From: DATKGW01 sp035510605
Lineage (GTDB): Bacteria; Patescibacteriota; Saccharimonadia; Saccharimonadales; CAIOMD01
Assembly: GCA_035510605.1 (NCBI GenBank)
Contig: DATKGW010000008.1
Coordinates: 1 to 15,227, forward strand
Length of the DNA: 15,227 nucleotides
Direction of reading: 5' to 3'
Shown: positions 1-6,237 of the stretch, one piece after another
Position numbering within the stretch: position 1 is the first letter of the stretch
Layout: every line of letters starts with the position of its first letter
Made by a program: the position numbers and the translations under genes
The notes under the pieces: generated by a model
Database searches by the model: none
Seen by the model: only the letters and a program-made list of their open reading frames with translations
Told to the model about the DNA's origin: nothing

Positions 1-285
1 ATCAGTGAGCTTAAGCAAATGCGTTTTGGCCTTAAAATCAGTGATCACGATATCGCAGTGAAACTTAAAAAAGTTAATTCATTCCTATCAGATGGTGATA
101 AAGTACGGCTTAGCGTCATTTATCGCGGCAGAGAGTTGGCCCATAAAGAACTTGGTCACAAACTGATGGACAAACTAATAGCCAATCTAGGCGAAAATAT
201 CGTACAAGATCAACAACCACAGTTTGCTGGTAGACAGCTAAGCACAGTAGTAAGGAGCACTAATGCCAAAGCTAAAAAATCATAG
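1..285 (+). CDS. infC: Translation initiation factor IF-3, C-terminal part (5' end outside window)
   Basis: IF3 binds the 30S subunit, keeps it apart from the 50S and checks start-codon pairing with initiator tRNA. Only the C-terminal domain is here. The frame is open from base 1 and reads ISELKQMRFGLKISDHD, matching the family's helix and strand around EIRM.P.I..HD; it continues with the conserved GDKVRLSVIYRGRELAH block, ELG.KL, and the final QP.F.GRQL segment. The ATG at base 19 is therefore an internal methionine, not the start. The last 23 bases overlap rpmI. The order infC-rpmI-rplT is the classic bacterial operon. In many bacteria thrS precedes infC; here thrS lies about 7 kb away on the other strand. 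The identification is secure; the N-terminal domain cannot be assessed. Confidence 0.95.
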   Translation: MSELKQMRFGLKISDHDIAVKLKKVNSFLSDGDKVRLSVIYRGRELAHKELGHKLMDKLIANLGENIVQDQQPQFAGRQLSTVVRSTNAKAKKS

Positions 286-457
286 CGGTACAAAAGATCG
301 CATCAGTATTACAAAAAATGGTAAAGTATTAGCCCGCAAAAGCTATGGTAATCATTTTCTAGAAAAAAAGAGTATGGCTAGAAAACGTACTTATAGTGGG
401 CTTAGAGAACTATCCGGTAAGACTAAACGAAACGTTAAACGTAAGATCGGAGCTTAA
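263..457 (+). CDS. rpmI: 50S ribosomal protein L35
   Basis: L35 is a small basic protein of the large ribosomal subunit. The 64-residue product has the family's opening MPKLKNHSGTKDR and the basic centre with HFLEKKSMARKR, and about the usual length (roughly 64-66 residues). The ATG lies inside the end of infC and is preceded by AAGGAG at 252-257 with a 5-base spacer, so this start is well supported and translation is probably coupled to infC. It ends two bases before rplT. No IF3-independent regulatory hairpin is evident between infC and rpmI. Confidence 0.95.
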   Translation: MPKLKNHSGTKDRISITKNGKVLARKSYGNHFLEKKSMARKRTYSGLRELSGKTKRNVKRKIGA

Positions 458-459
458 AT

Positions 460-807
460 ATGAGAGTTAAACGCGGAGTTTCATCCCACCATAAGCATCA
501 TAAAATTCATAAAGCTACCAGAGGAATGACTCATTCACGCCGTCGTAGTGTACGCATGGGCCGTCAGGGAGTCATAAAGGCCTTACAGTATGCCTATCGT
601 GATCGCCGTAATCGTAAGCGCTCTTTTCGCAGTTTATGGAACAGTCGTATCAATGCTGCAGCCAGAGAGTATGGTTTTAGCTATAGTCAATTGATTAATA
701 GCCTTAATAAGGCAAATATTAAATTAAATCGAAAAATTTTAGCTGAACTAGCTGTAAATGAACCAACTACATTTGCCGAAGTAATCAAAGCTGTAAAAAC
801 TAAATAA
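460..807 (+). CDS. rplT: 50S ribosomal protein L20
   Basis: L20 binds 23S rRNA early in 50S assembly and in several bacteria also represses its own operon. The 115-residue product has the basic N-terminal extension (MRVKRGVSSHHKHHKIHK), then the family core with YAYRDRRNRKRSFRSLWNSRINAAAR (read as two adjoining blocks) and the C-terminal helix YSQLINSLNKANI followed by LNRKILAELA. The length is normal. A weak Shine-Dalgarno CGGAG (448-452) precedes the ATG, which sits two bases after the rpmI stop. The operon is closed by the hairpin at 822-855. Confidence 0.96.
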   Translation: MRVKRGVSSHHKHHKIHKATRGMTHSRRRSVRMGRQGVIKALQYAYRDRRNRKRSFRSLWNSRINAAAREYGFSYSQLINSLNKANIKLNRKILAELAVNEPTTFAEVIKAVKTK

Positions 808-821
808 TCCTCGACCAATAT

Positions 822-855
822 AAAAAACTCCTCTTGTTTATTAGAGGAGTTTTTT
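822..855. terminator. Bidirectional intrinsic terminator between rplT and rnpB
   Basis: A perfect 13-bp stem (822-834 with 843-855) closes an 8-base loop. The left arm begins with six A and the right arm ends with six T, so an RNA from either strand forms a GC-containing hairpin followed by a U run. It sits 14 bases after the rplT stop on the plus strand and 4 bases beyond the predicted rnpB 3' end on the minus strand, so it probably ends both convergent transcripts. Confidence 0.9.
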
Positions 856-858
856 ATT

Positions 859-1216
859 GCCAGACTACCCATAAGCCGGGTTCTGTTTTATCTGGTCATC
901 TATCTAGGCGTCGCATTGCTACGAAGCTCCAGCGGATTAAATCGTGAACTCTGATGGGTAACCAATCCGGAATACCGGACTTTGAGTCCACTCCTTGCAG
1001 CTGGCAGGGTTTACCTTTTCGCCGAGTCACCCCGACGAACTGTGAGCTCTTACCCCACTCATTTCACCCTTACCCTTTGACAAGCTCGGGGCGGTATCGT
1101 TTCTGTGGCACTTTCCCTAAGATTACTCCTGGTTGCCGTTAACAACTGCCATACCCTATGCTGCCCGGACTTTCCTCCCACTTAAATATAAGCGGGTGAC
1201 CAGTCGATAGTCTAGC
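859..1216 (-). ncRNA. rnpB: RNase P RNA (catalytic RNA of ribonuclease P)
   Basis: RNase P RNA cleaves the 5' leaders of pre-tRNAs. On the minus strand the RNA carries the near-universal 5' core GGAGGAAAGTCCGGGC (forward 1163-1178) and the 3' core AGAACCCGGCTTA (forward 872-884), which form the P4/CR-I/CR-V centre. The ends pair as an 11-bp P1 helix: 1206-1216 with 860-870, including G-U pairs. The middle contains the family-typical GGGTAAGGGTGAAA and GGTAAGAGCTCACAG stretches seen in the specificity domain. The size, about 358 nt, is normal. A promoter -10 lies just upstream, and the 3' end runs into the shared terminator. Boundaries come from P1 pairing and may be off by a few bases. Confidence 0.95.
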
Positions 1217-1223
1217 ATCTATA

Positions 1224-1232
1224 ATTATAACA
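1224..1232 (-). promoter_or_regulatory. Extended -10 promoter of rnpB
   Basis: The minus strand reads TGT followed by a perfect TATAAT (forward ATTATA at 1224-1229), 7 bases before the predicted rnpB 5' end at 1216. There is no convincing -35, which fits an extended -10 promoter. It lies in the gap after the RNase H-like stop codon, so rnpB need not depend on upstream read-through. Confidence 0.65.
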
Positions 1233-1242
1233 ACTTAAAATA

Positions 1243-1710
1243 TTATTGGCCGTTTGAATCCAGTACATTATTGACTTTTTCATCAGCTATTCTATTCATT
1301 TCGCGGGGGATATGGACAAAATCTACACTTTCAAGCCCTTCAATCAATTTATCAACTTCCTTTTTTACTTTAAAAAGATCAGGATTTTTTATTTTGTATG
1401 TACCTTTCATTTGATTAACTACCAATAGACTGTCCATATAAACATGTACGACTCTGGCACCAATTTGATTTAAATAACTCAGACCCTGTTTTACTGCTTG
1501 ATATTCTGCTTGATTGTTTGTTGAATCACCAATGTACGTACCGTCTTTTTTAATGATTTTATCTGTCATATCAAAAACGACAAATGCGGTGGCAGATGGC
1601 CCTGGATTACCACGTGATCCTCCGTCCGTAAATAGCATATATTCTGTCTCAATTGATGTATTGTTAACATCTTTTTCAGCAAGATCATCATTTTCTTTAA
1701 GCATTTTCAT
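1243..1710 (-). CDS. Ribonuclease H-like protein (RNase HI fold)
   Basis: RNase HI-type enzymes cut the RNA strand of RNA-DNA hybrids. The 155-residue product has a variable N-terminal leader (1-23), then the signature YMLFTDGGSRGNPGPSA with the first catalytic Asp at 29, NNQAEY with Glu69, VYMDSLLVVNQ with Asp93, and NRIADEKVN with Asp143, giving a complete D-E-D-D active site. The compact form and TDGGSRGNPGP resemble the short archaeal/Firmicutes RnhA/YpdQ-type group rather than E. coli RnhA; no hybrid-binding domain is present. It follows tRNA-Pro by 25 bases and precedes rnpB, so it may share the 6S/tRNA transcript. The first ATG was chosen (AGGG upstream); Met3 is an alternative. Confidence 0.85.
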   Translation of the reverse strand: MKMLKENDDLAEKDVNNTSIETEYMLFTDGGSRGNPGPSATAFVVFDMTDKIIKKDGTYIGDSTNNQAEYQAVKQGLSYLNQIGARVVHVYMDSLLVVNQMKGTYKIKNPDLFKVKKEVDKLIEGLESVDFVHIPREMNRIADEKVNNVLDSNGQ

Positions 1711-1735
1711 AATATTAACCCTATTTATTTAACTT

Positions 1736-1811
1736 TGGTCGGGGTGACAGGGCTTGAACCTGCGACCTCACGGCCCCCAGCCGTACGCGCTACCAACTGC
1801 GCTACACCCCG
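1736..1811 (-). tRNA. tRNA-Pro (anticodon GGG)
   Basis: A full cloverleaf of 76 nt on the minus strand: acceptor CGGGGTG/CACCCCG with the C1 start typical of bacterial tRNA-Pro, D-arm with TTGGTAGCGC, anticodon loop CTGGGGG (anticodon GGG, reads CCC/CCU), T-arm loop TTCAAGC, discriminator A and an encoded CCA (forward 1736-1738). Its 5' end is only 5 bases from the closing stem of 6S RNA, and rnhA follows downstream. Confidence 0.95.
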
Positions 1812-1945
1812 CTAAAAGCCCATCGTCCGTTTGGATTCCTGCTAGAACCCAAGTGGGTGCCTTCACGCTAGTCCCACGGGACTAGCAAATATTAGGCTCC
1901 CAATGACGTTAAATATTCAGAAATCAATGCTTGACGATGGGCTGC
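1812..1945 (-). ncRNA. ssrS: 6S RNA (regulator of RNA polymerase), predicted
   Basis: 6S RNA mimics an open promoter and sequesters sigma70-type RNA polymerase. The minus-strand RNA has the right architecture. A perfect 11-bp closing stem pairs 1933-1943 with 1817-1827. A mostly single-stranded central region follows, whose 3' side carries a perfect 8-bp hairpin (TTGGGTTC with GGAATCCAA) matching the small bubble hairpin of 6S RNAs. An upper stem pairs TGGGAGCC with GGCACCCA, and an apical 9-10 bp hairpin is GCTAGTCCC.GGGACTAGC. The GGCACCCA-hairpin order recalls the known 6S 3' half. At about 130 nt it is shorter than the usual 180-200 nt. The call rests on hand folding, not a covariance search. 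Confidence 0.72.
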
Positions 1946-1950
1946 CTCCA

Positions 1951-1980
1951 AGTATACCGCAAATCTAGGTGTTGTGACTA
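1951..1980 (-). promoter_or_regulatory. Promoter of the 6S RNA-tRNA-Pro unit
   Basis: On the minus strand TATACT (forward 1951-1956) is preceded, after an 18-base spacer, by TAGTCA (forward 1975-1980, 4 of 6 matches to TTGACA). It lies 6-7 bases before the predicted 6S 5' end near 1945. No second promoter is obvious between 6S and tRNA-Pro, since only 5 bases separate them. Confidence 0.55.
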
Positions 1981-1984
1981 TCTG

Positions 1985-2617
1985 TTATTTGCCTATGACT
2001 AGACCAATCAGATGATTATCTAAAGATTGTAGAATCGGGCTTAGAAGTGGAAAAAATACCAAAATAAATATAACTATAGCAAAAAATCCAAGGCTTTCAA
2101 TTTGAATCATCACTCTCTGCAAGGCTCGCGGTGCAAAAGCATACAAAACTCGTGAACCATCAAGTGGCGGAAATGGAATCATATTAAATAAGCAAAATCC
2201 TGAATTGATGGCCACAAATAACCACCAAAAAGTCACCCATAAATCAGAGTTAAGAGTGCCTGTTATTCGAAGCAAAACACCTCCAGCAACGGCCAATACT
2301 AAATTACTTAACGGACCAGCTAACCCGACTAAGGCGGCTCCAAATTCATCATATTTGAGTTTAAATGGATTAAATGGCACAGGTTTGGCCGCTCCAAACG
2401 GCGGTAAACCCATCAAAACCAATATCACCGGTAATAGTACTGTTGTAAACGGATCTATGTGTTTAAGTGGGTTTAGTGTTAGCCTACCACTCTGTTTGGC
2501 GGTGTCGTCTCCAAGGAAGTTACTTACAAATCCATGCATAAATTCATGGACAGTTATGGAAATGGCTATAACCACTAAAGAAAGAGTTACTAAAATGACG
2601 GAATTATTGCTAATCAT
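1985..2617 (-). CDS. Site-2 protease family (peptidase M50) membrane metalloprotease
   Basis: M50 proteases cleave transmembrane substrates within the bilayer using a zinc ion. The 210-residue product is almost wholly hydrophobic, with about five membrane segments (roughly 5-27, 58-72, 93-117, 128-150, 168-193). The zinc motif HEFMH (His24, Glu25, His28) lies in the first segment. The third ligand is supplied by NMIPFPPLDG, Asp153. The GxRLTLNPLKHIDPF stretch (44-57) is typical of the short YwhC/Rv1735c-like subgroup, which lacks a PDZ domain. The substrate is unknown. It is transcribed divergently from rpmB. An extended -10 lies 9 bases before the ATG, so the mRNA should have almost no leader, and no Shine-Dalgarno is seen. 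Confidence 0.9.
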   Translation of the reverse strand: MISNNSVILVTLSLVVIAISITVHEFMHGFVSNFLGDDTAKQSGRLTLNPLKHIDPFTTVLLPVILVLMGLPPFGAAKPVPFNPFKLKYDEFGAALVGLAGPLSNLVLAVAGGVLLRITGTLNSDLWVTFWWLFVAINSGFCLFNMIPFPPLDGSRVLYAFAPRALQRVMIQIESLGFFAIVIFILVFFPLLSPILQSLDNHLIGLVIGK

Positions 2618-2626
2618 TCATTCTTA

Positions 2627-2635
2627 AGTATAGCA
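2627..2635 (-). promoter_or_regulatory. Extended -10 promoter of the M50 protease gene
   Basis: The minus strand reads TGC-TATACT (TATACT is forward 2627-2632), 9 bases before the ATG, so transcription is expected to start within about 3 bases of the codon. No -35 is recognisable. Confidence 0.5.
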
Positions 2636-2645
2636 AAACCATCAC

Positions 2646-2674
2646 TTGACTTATCTTAACCTTAAGGGTAGACT
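2646..2674 (+). promoter_or_regulatory. Promoter of rpmB
   Basis: TTGACT (2646-2651) and TAGACT (2669-2674) are separated by exactly 17 bases, with the expected start near 2681 and a leader of about 25 bases before the rpmB ATG. A purine run GAAAGAA (2691-2697) is the only Shine-Dalgarno-like sequence. Confidence 0.5.
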
Positions 2675-2705
2675 TGACTACTGAATCTCAGAAAGAATAT
2701 TAATT

Positions 2706-2897
2706 ATGAATACTTGTGATATTACGGGCAAGGGCAAGCAATTTGGCAATAATATCAGTTTCTCGCAGCGTCATACTAAGAAGGTTTGGAAACCCAATCT
2801 TCAATCTAAAACAATAATAGTTGATGGTAAAAAGATCAAACTACAGGTTAGTGCAAATGCTATTCGCACTCTTAAGAAAAAGGGTTTGATTACTTAG
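2706..2897 (+). CDS. rpmB: 50S ribosomal protein L28
   Basis: L28 is a small 50S protein near the E site. The 63-residue product has the family pattern: an N-terminal CDITGKGKQFGNNISFS (compare C.vTGK.P..GN..SHS), then HTKKVWKPNLQS, a short beta segment, and LQVSANAIRTLKKKG. Only Cys4 remains of the possible zinc-binding cysteines, so it is a cysteine-poor (C-minus) form. The length is normal for short bacterial L28. It is a lone gene with its own promoter, convergent with the metallo-hydrolase-like gene 26 bases downstream; no clear terminator hairpin is seen in that gap. Confidence 0.93.
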   Translation: MNTCDITGKGKQFGNNISFSQRHTKKVWKPNLQSKTIIVDGKKIKLQVSANAIRTLKKKGLIT

Positions 2898-2923
2898 ACT
2901 TTTTGTTTTTAGCTATAGCTTCA

Positions 2924-3553
2924 CTATTTAACGTTCGTACGTTTTAGTACCACCACTCTCGTTTTATCACCAAGTTCAGATTCTTTTATTTTGAGAGAAT
3001 CCATCCATTCTGGATCCGATACCCCCATCTCAGATAAAAACGTTTTTAGCTCTGCTTGCGGAACCTCGTATTTTATAGAATTATCGGCATAATGGGTCGG
3101 AATAACAATTTTAGGTTCAATCTTTTTTATAAGTTGAGCCGCGCTTGTAGCATCAAGCGTATAACCATTACCACCTACCGGTATAATTAACACATCAATG
3201 ATTCCTAATGCCTCCAACTGCTCATCGCTAAGCTCTGGATAAATATGCCCGAGCACTGCTACCTTTAAATCTTGCATTTGTAAACTGTAGATTGTCACCT
3301 GTGTTCCCGACTCATCTATATGAGCTCTGGCCGGAATCCCTTTTATAGAAACTTCAGAGATCTCATATTCACCGGGACCATTAATTAAAAATCGCCCCTT
3401 GCCGCCTACTTTTTTATCCAATGTATACAACGCTACGTCTTCTGGCTGTGTTACAGATTTTAAGCCTAGTTCTGCCAAGTTATCATCTATAACAATACTG
3501 GCCTTTTTATTATTCAGCTTAATGCAATTGGCACCATAGTAGTGTATCTCCAT
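2924..3553 (-). CDS. Metallo-beta-lactamase-fold protein without the HxHxDH motif
   Basis: The 209-residue product resembles the UlaG-like/Lactamase_B_3 part of the metallo-beta-lactamase superfamily. It opens with IHYYGANCIKL and a strand ending IVIDDN, has a GPGEYEISEVSIKGIPA block (about 59-75), and later DVLIIPVGGNGYTLDATSAAQ (read in two parts) and EPKIVIPTHYADN, all family-typical. Yet the position of the metal-binding HxHxDH is occupied by ALYTLDKK, and the strong metal ligands are absent or scattered (His103 in LGH, His in THY). Relatives with the same loss are common in Patescibacteria by recollection. It probably lost classical hydrolase chemistry or uses another metal set. It follows the winged-helix gene by 18 bases in the same orientation, with purine-rich GAGAGGGAA upstream, and likely shares its transcript. 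Confidence 0.72.
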   Translation of the reverse strand: MEIHYYGANCIKLNNKKASIVIDDNLAELGLKSVTQPEDVALYTLDKKVGGKGRFLINGPGEYEISEVSIKGIPARAHIDESGTQVTIYSLQMQDLKVAVLGHIYPELSDEQLEALGIIDVLIIPVGGNGYTLDATSAAQLIKKIEPKIVIPTHYADNSIKYEVPQAELKTFLSEMGVSDPEWMDSLKIKESELGDKTRVVVLKRTNVK

Positions 3554-3571
3554 AATCTATAAATTCCCTCT

Positions 3572-4210
3572 CTACAACAATTTGTCTTTATCTGTGAATA
3601 TAATCTTTTTGGCAAGCACCAGATTTGATACGAATCTATCGTTAACTTGTTTTCGATAGATAAATTCTGCCTTGTCAAAAACGCTATACCTAAGCTGCTT
3701 CTTTTCTGCCAGTTCAAGCTCTGCAACCAGGTGCTCTACCGCTGCTTGATTAACATCGCCGACTACAACTATATCTACTCCAGCCATTTCATCGCGTGTA
3801 AACTGCCCCGTGTACAGTGCCAGGCGCACATTGCCGACCTTCATTAATTCTTGAATAAATGGATCTTTAATAGCTTGTTCCGTTACTGGTTCTTGTTCAG
3901 TAACCTCACCCACGGTTTCTTTTACTTCATTATTCTTTTTTGGTAACTTTACTTTTTTACCACTAAAAATACTCGACAGGGCAATATAGTGATTAAATGA
4001 CTGATTCACCTCGTAATACAAGCGATTATTGTTGGTGTCAGATGTGATAATTCCTATACTCAATAAATTAGCCAATTCACGTCTAACAGAGTTGATTTGT
4101 TCATCAATCTTACGTGTAATTTCGCGCACATAAAATGACCTATTCGGATTTTGGTAAAACAGTTGCAGAAGTTTTACACGCGTCTTTGAGCCAAACAATT
4201 GTTCGATCAT
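3572..4210 (-). CDS. Winged-helix transcriptional regulator with nucleotidyltransferase-like domain
   Basis: The 212-residue product begins with a winged helix-turn-helix (about 1-72): a core opening MIEQLFGSKTRVKLL, then a recognition helix and wing around INSVRRELANLLSIGIITSD. A charged, low-complexity linker (about 85-115) leads to a second alpha/beta domain (about 120-212) with TRDEMAGVDIVVVGDVN, which recalls the GS..D.D strand of nucleotidyltransferases but lacks the full catalytic pattern, so it may bind rather than transfer. It is the first gene of a two-gene unit with the metallo-beta-lactamase-fold protein. TGA-TACAAT lies exactly 6 bases before the ATG, so the transcript should be leaderless, and no Shine-Dalgarno exists. 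The target genes are unknown; autoregulation is a reasonable guess. Confidence 0.75.
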   Translation of the reverse strand: MIEQLFGSKTRVKLLQLFYQNPNRSFYVREITRKIDEQINSVRRELANLLSIGIITSDTNNNRLYYEVNQSFNHYIALSSIFSGKKVKLPKKNNEVKETVGEVTEQEPVTEQAIKDPFIQELMKVGNVRLALYTGQFTRDEMAGVDIVVVGDVNQAAVEHLVAELELAEKKQLRYSVFDKAEFIYRKQVNDRFVSNLVLAKKIIFTDKDKLL

Positions 4211-4216
4211 ATAAAC

Positions 4217-4225
4217 ATTGTATCA
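4217..4225 (-). promoter_or_regulatory. Extended -10 promoter giving a leaderless mRNA (winged-helix gene)
   Basis: The minus strand reads TGA-TACAAT, then six bases, then the ATG at 4210. A start 6-7 bases after the -10 falls on the A of the start codon. No consensus -35 is seen, as is usual for extended -10 promoters. Confidence 0.55.
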
Positions 4226-4261
4226 AGTCTAACTATATTTGGCGCAATATTATTGTAATCG

Positions 4262-4975
4262 TTACCTGGGTCGGCTTTTTGCGGTTTTAGCCGCTAAAGC
4301 CTCTAATTGATCATTTAAAGGAGATAAAATAATATTATTACCTGCCTGTGTGATGGCTAAATTTAATAAATAATCTGCAAAATTAGGTGATTTAGCCAAA
4401 AGTGGGCCATGCAGATAAGATCCAAAGACATTGTTCCAAACTGCTCCCTCGGTTTTATCTTTACCGTTATTACCTTGACCTTTTTTTGTCATCCCAAAAG
4501 ATTTAACATTATCACCCAAAAACGTACGCCCACTATGATTCTCATAACCTATCACGTCTCCCCACTCTGTTTGGTCGGTTATATTACCAATTAGACGACC
4601 ATCACTGGCAACTGTATTCAAATCCAGTATTCCTATTCCCGGTATTTTGTGATTGTCTTGAGTTTTAAAGTAATGGCCAAACATCTGATACATTCCGCAA
4701 ATCATTAACATCGGTATACCATTTTGGGCAAGATTTTTAAGATCTTTTGCTTTTGCTTGCAGGTCTTCGGCAATTATCGATTGGCCGGCATCTTGTCCAC
4801 CGCCACCAATAATAAGATTCGTGTCTGCCGGTAAATTATCGCCCACTCCAATATTAAGAACTTTTGCGGGTATTCCTCGCCATAAAAGCCTCTGACGTAA
4901 AACTAATACATTGCCATTATCGCCGTATATATTCATTTCTTCGGGGTATATATGCACAATATTTATGGGTTTCAT
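4262..4975 (-). CDS. gatD: Lipid II isoglutaminyl synthase, glutaminase subunit GatD
   Basis: GatD releases ammonia from glutamine for MurT, which amidates the D-glutamate of lipid II to D-isoglutamine. The 237-residue product is a class I glutamine amidotransferase-like (CobB/CobQ) domain. It starts INIVHIYPEEMNIYGDNGN, has the oxyanion/GGGGQDAGQ segment at 57-65, the nucleophile Cys93 in MLMICGMYQMFG, and the catalytic His189 in GSYLHGPLL. This spacing is like that of S. aureus GatD. The length is normal. Its ATG overlaps the murT stop as ATGA, so the two subunits are translationally coupled. It is the last gene of the thrS-atl-miaA-murT-gatD run. The basic, Arg/Lys-rich C-terminal end (KTAKSRPR) looks unstructured. 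Confidence 0.93.
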   Translation of the reverse strand: MKPINIVHIYPEEMNIYGDNGNVLVLRQRLLWRGIPAKVLNIGVGDNLPADTNLIIGGGGQDAGQSIIAEDLQAKAKDLKNLAQNGIPMLMICGMYQMFGHYFKTQDNHKIPGIGILDLNTVASDGRLIGNITDQTEWGDVIGYENHSGRTFLGDNVKSFGMTKKGQGNNGKDKTEGAVWNNVFGSYLHGPLLAKSPNFADYLLNLAITQAGNNIILSPLNDQLEALAAKTAKSRPR

Positions 4976-6234
4976 ATTCTCTCAACTTCAGTTAATTTAG
5001 TTAACTGTTTTCGTATATCCAGCATTGCGGTATAGGTTGTATAAATCAAAATTGTTCCACCCTCTTTTGTGTTGTCAATGGTTGATTCCAGACAGGCAGA
5101 AAGGTTAGGCTGTATGTCATTCACCAAAACATTGTCATATTTTAGCCTTAAAGCCATATCTGCTGCTCTTGAGCCACAAGCCACAATAGGATTAAAAAAT
5201 CCCTCGCCAGAGTCAAAAGATACATCCCACAACCATGACACATCCCTACCATCTGCATAATCATCATTTATGGCAATAACTGTAGTGTTGTGCTCAATTC
5301 TCGAACCACTCAAAAGTGCATGTCTAAAGCCGCCAGGATTTTTGACTAACTGTAAAATGACCTTTTTACCACCCACTTTAATGCTTTCGCCACGGCCAAA
5401 AGCCGGTTTTACTTGAGCTATATTTGTTGCAATATTATCAACACTAATATCCAATGCCAGGGCTGCGGCACAAACCGCCACGGCATTTTGGGCATTATAT
5501 GTACTGCTAGCTTTAAGGGGCAATGTTAATTCTCTATTATCAAGTTTGATGATAATGTTACCGTCATTTTTTAATTGTTTAAGCTCTGCTTTGGCGTTCA
5601 CATTGGTTGTAGCCAGTACGGCCGCATGGAGTTCATCATCGTTACGATATAAATTTCTAAGTTCCGGAACGACACCAAAATAATAAACTTTGGCCGGAGT
5701 ATGTTCAGCCATAGCCAGTACCCGTGGATCGTCTCTATTTAAGACCACAAATTCAGTGGTATTATTGACCACTTTCTGAATAAGCCGAGCTGTGTGATCA
5801 ATTTCCCCAAACCGATCCATTTGGTCACGCATAACATTTAAAACAATCGTTGCTCTGGGCTTAAACTCTTTAACAAATTGAGCTGCGTATGCCTCGTCGA
5901 GTTCAAAAACCGCAATATCATAAGGCAGTTTACCCGACCAGTTCGAATTTTGGACAATCGACGCAACAATTCCCCTAACAAAGTTGCTACCGGTAGGATT
6001 GGTTAAAACTCTTTTTTCGGATTTTAAGATGTGAGTTAGCATTTTAGTACTGGTAGTTTTGCCATTAGTACCGGTAATAATAATCACTCCCTCGGGCAAC
6101 AGCGACAGAGACGTACTCATAAATTTTGGAAAAAACTTTTTAACAAGCAATCCGGGTAGTGCAGCTCCCCGACGACCAATCATCTTAAGGCTGAAATATA
6201 CTATTTTTCCTAACCATAAAGCAATTAAACGCAT
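4972..6234 (-). CDS. murT: Lipid II isoglutaminyl synthase, Mur ligase-like subunit MurT
   Basis: MurT uses ATP and the ammonia from GatD to amidate the alpha-carboxyl of D-Glu in lipid II, at the inner face of the membrane. The 420-residue product has an N-terminal hydrophobic/basic segment (1-40), the Mur ligase P-loop ITGTNGKTT at 53-61, the MRDQMDRFGEID segment (135-146) typical of MurT, the Mur central domain, and the C-terminal DUF1727 domain with VKNPGGFRHAL (297-307) and INDDYADGRDVSWLWD (322-337), which holds the Asp completing the GatD triad. The cysteine-rich zinc ribbon (CPxCG...CPxCG) found in Firmicutes MurT after the YFG strand is absent: residues 187-220 contain no cysteine. 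It begins 3 bases after the miaA stop with no clear Shine-Dalgarno. Confidence 0.94.
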   Translation of the reverse strand: MRLIALWLGKIVYFSLKMIGRRGAALPGLLVKKFFPKFMSTSLSLLPEGVIIITGTNGKTTSTKMLTHILKSEKRVLTNPTGSNFVRGIVASIVQNSNWSGKLPYDIAVFELDEAYAAQFVKEFKPRATIVLNVMRDQMDRFGEIDHTARLIQKVVNNTTEFVVLNRDDPRVLAMAEHTPAKVYYFGVVPELRNLYRNDDELHAAVLATTNVNAKAELKQLKNDGNIIIKLDNRELTLPLKASSTYNAQNAVAVCAAALALDISVDNIATNIAQVKPAFGRGESIKVGGKKVILQLVKNPGGFRHALLSGSRIEHNTTVIAINDDYADGRDVSWLWDVSFDSGEGFFNPIVACGSRAADMALRLKYDNVLVNDIQPNLSACLESTIDNTKEGGTILIYTTYTAMLDIRKQLTKLTEVERI

Positions 6235-6237
6235 TGG

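Noticed and set aside
954..1142. A 62-codon plus-strand open frame
   Set aside because: It is the complement of RNase P RNA and has no coding features.
1243..1985. A CRISPR or repeat array in the RNA-rich cluster
   Set aside because: The inverted repeats are single hairpins of 6S RNA and tRNA; no direct repeats with regular spacers are present.
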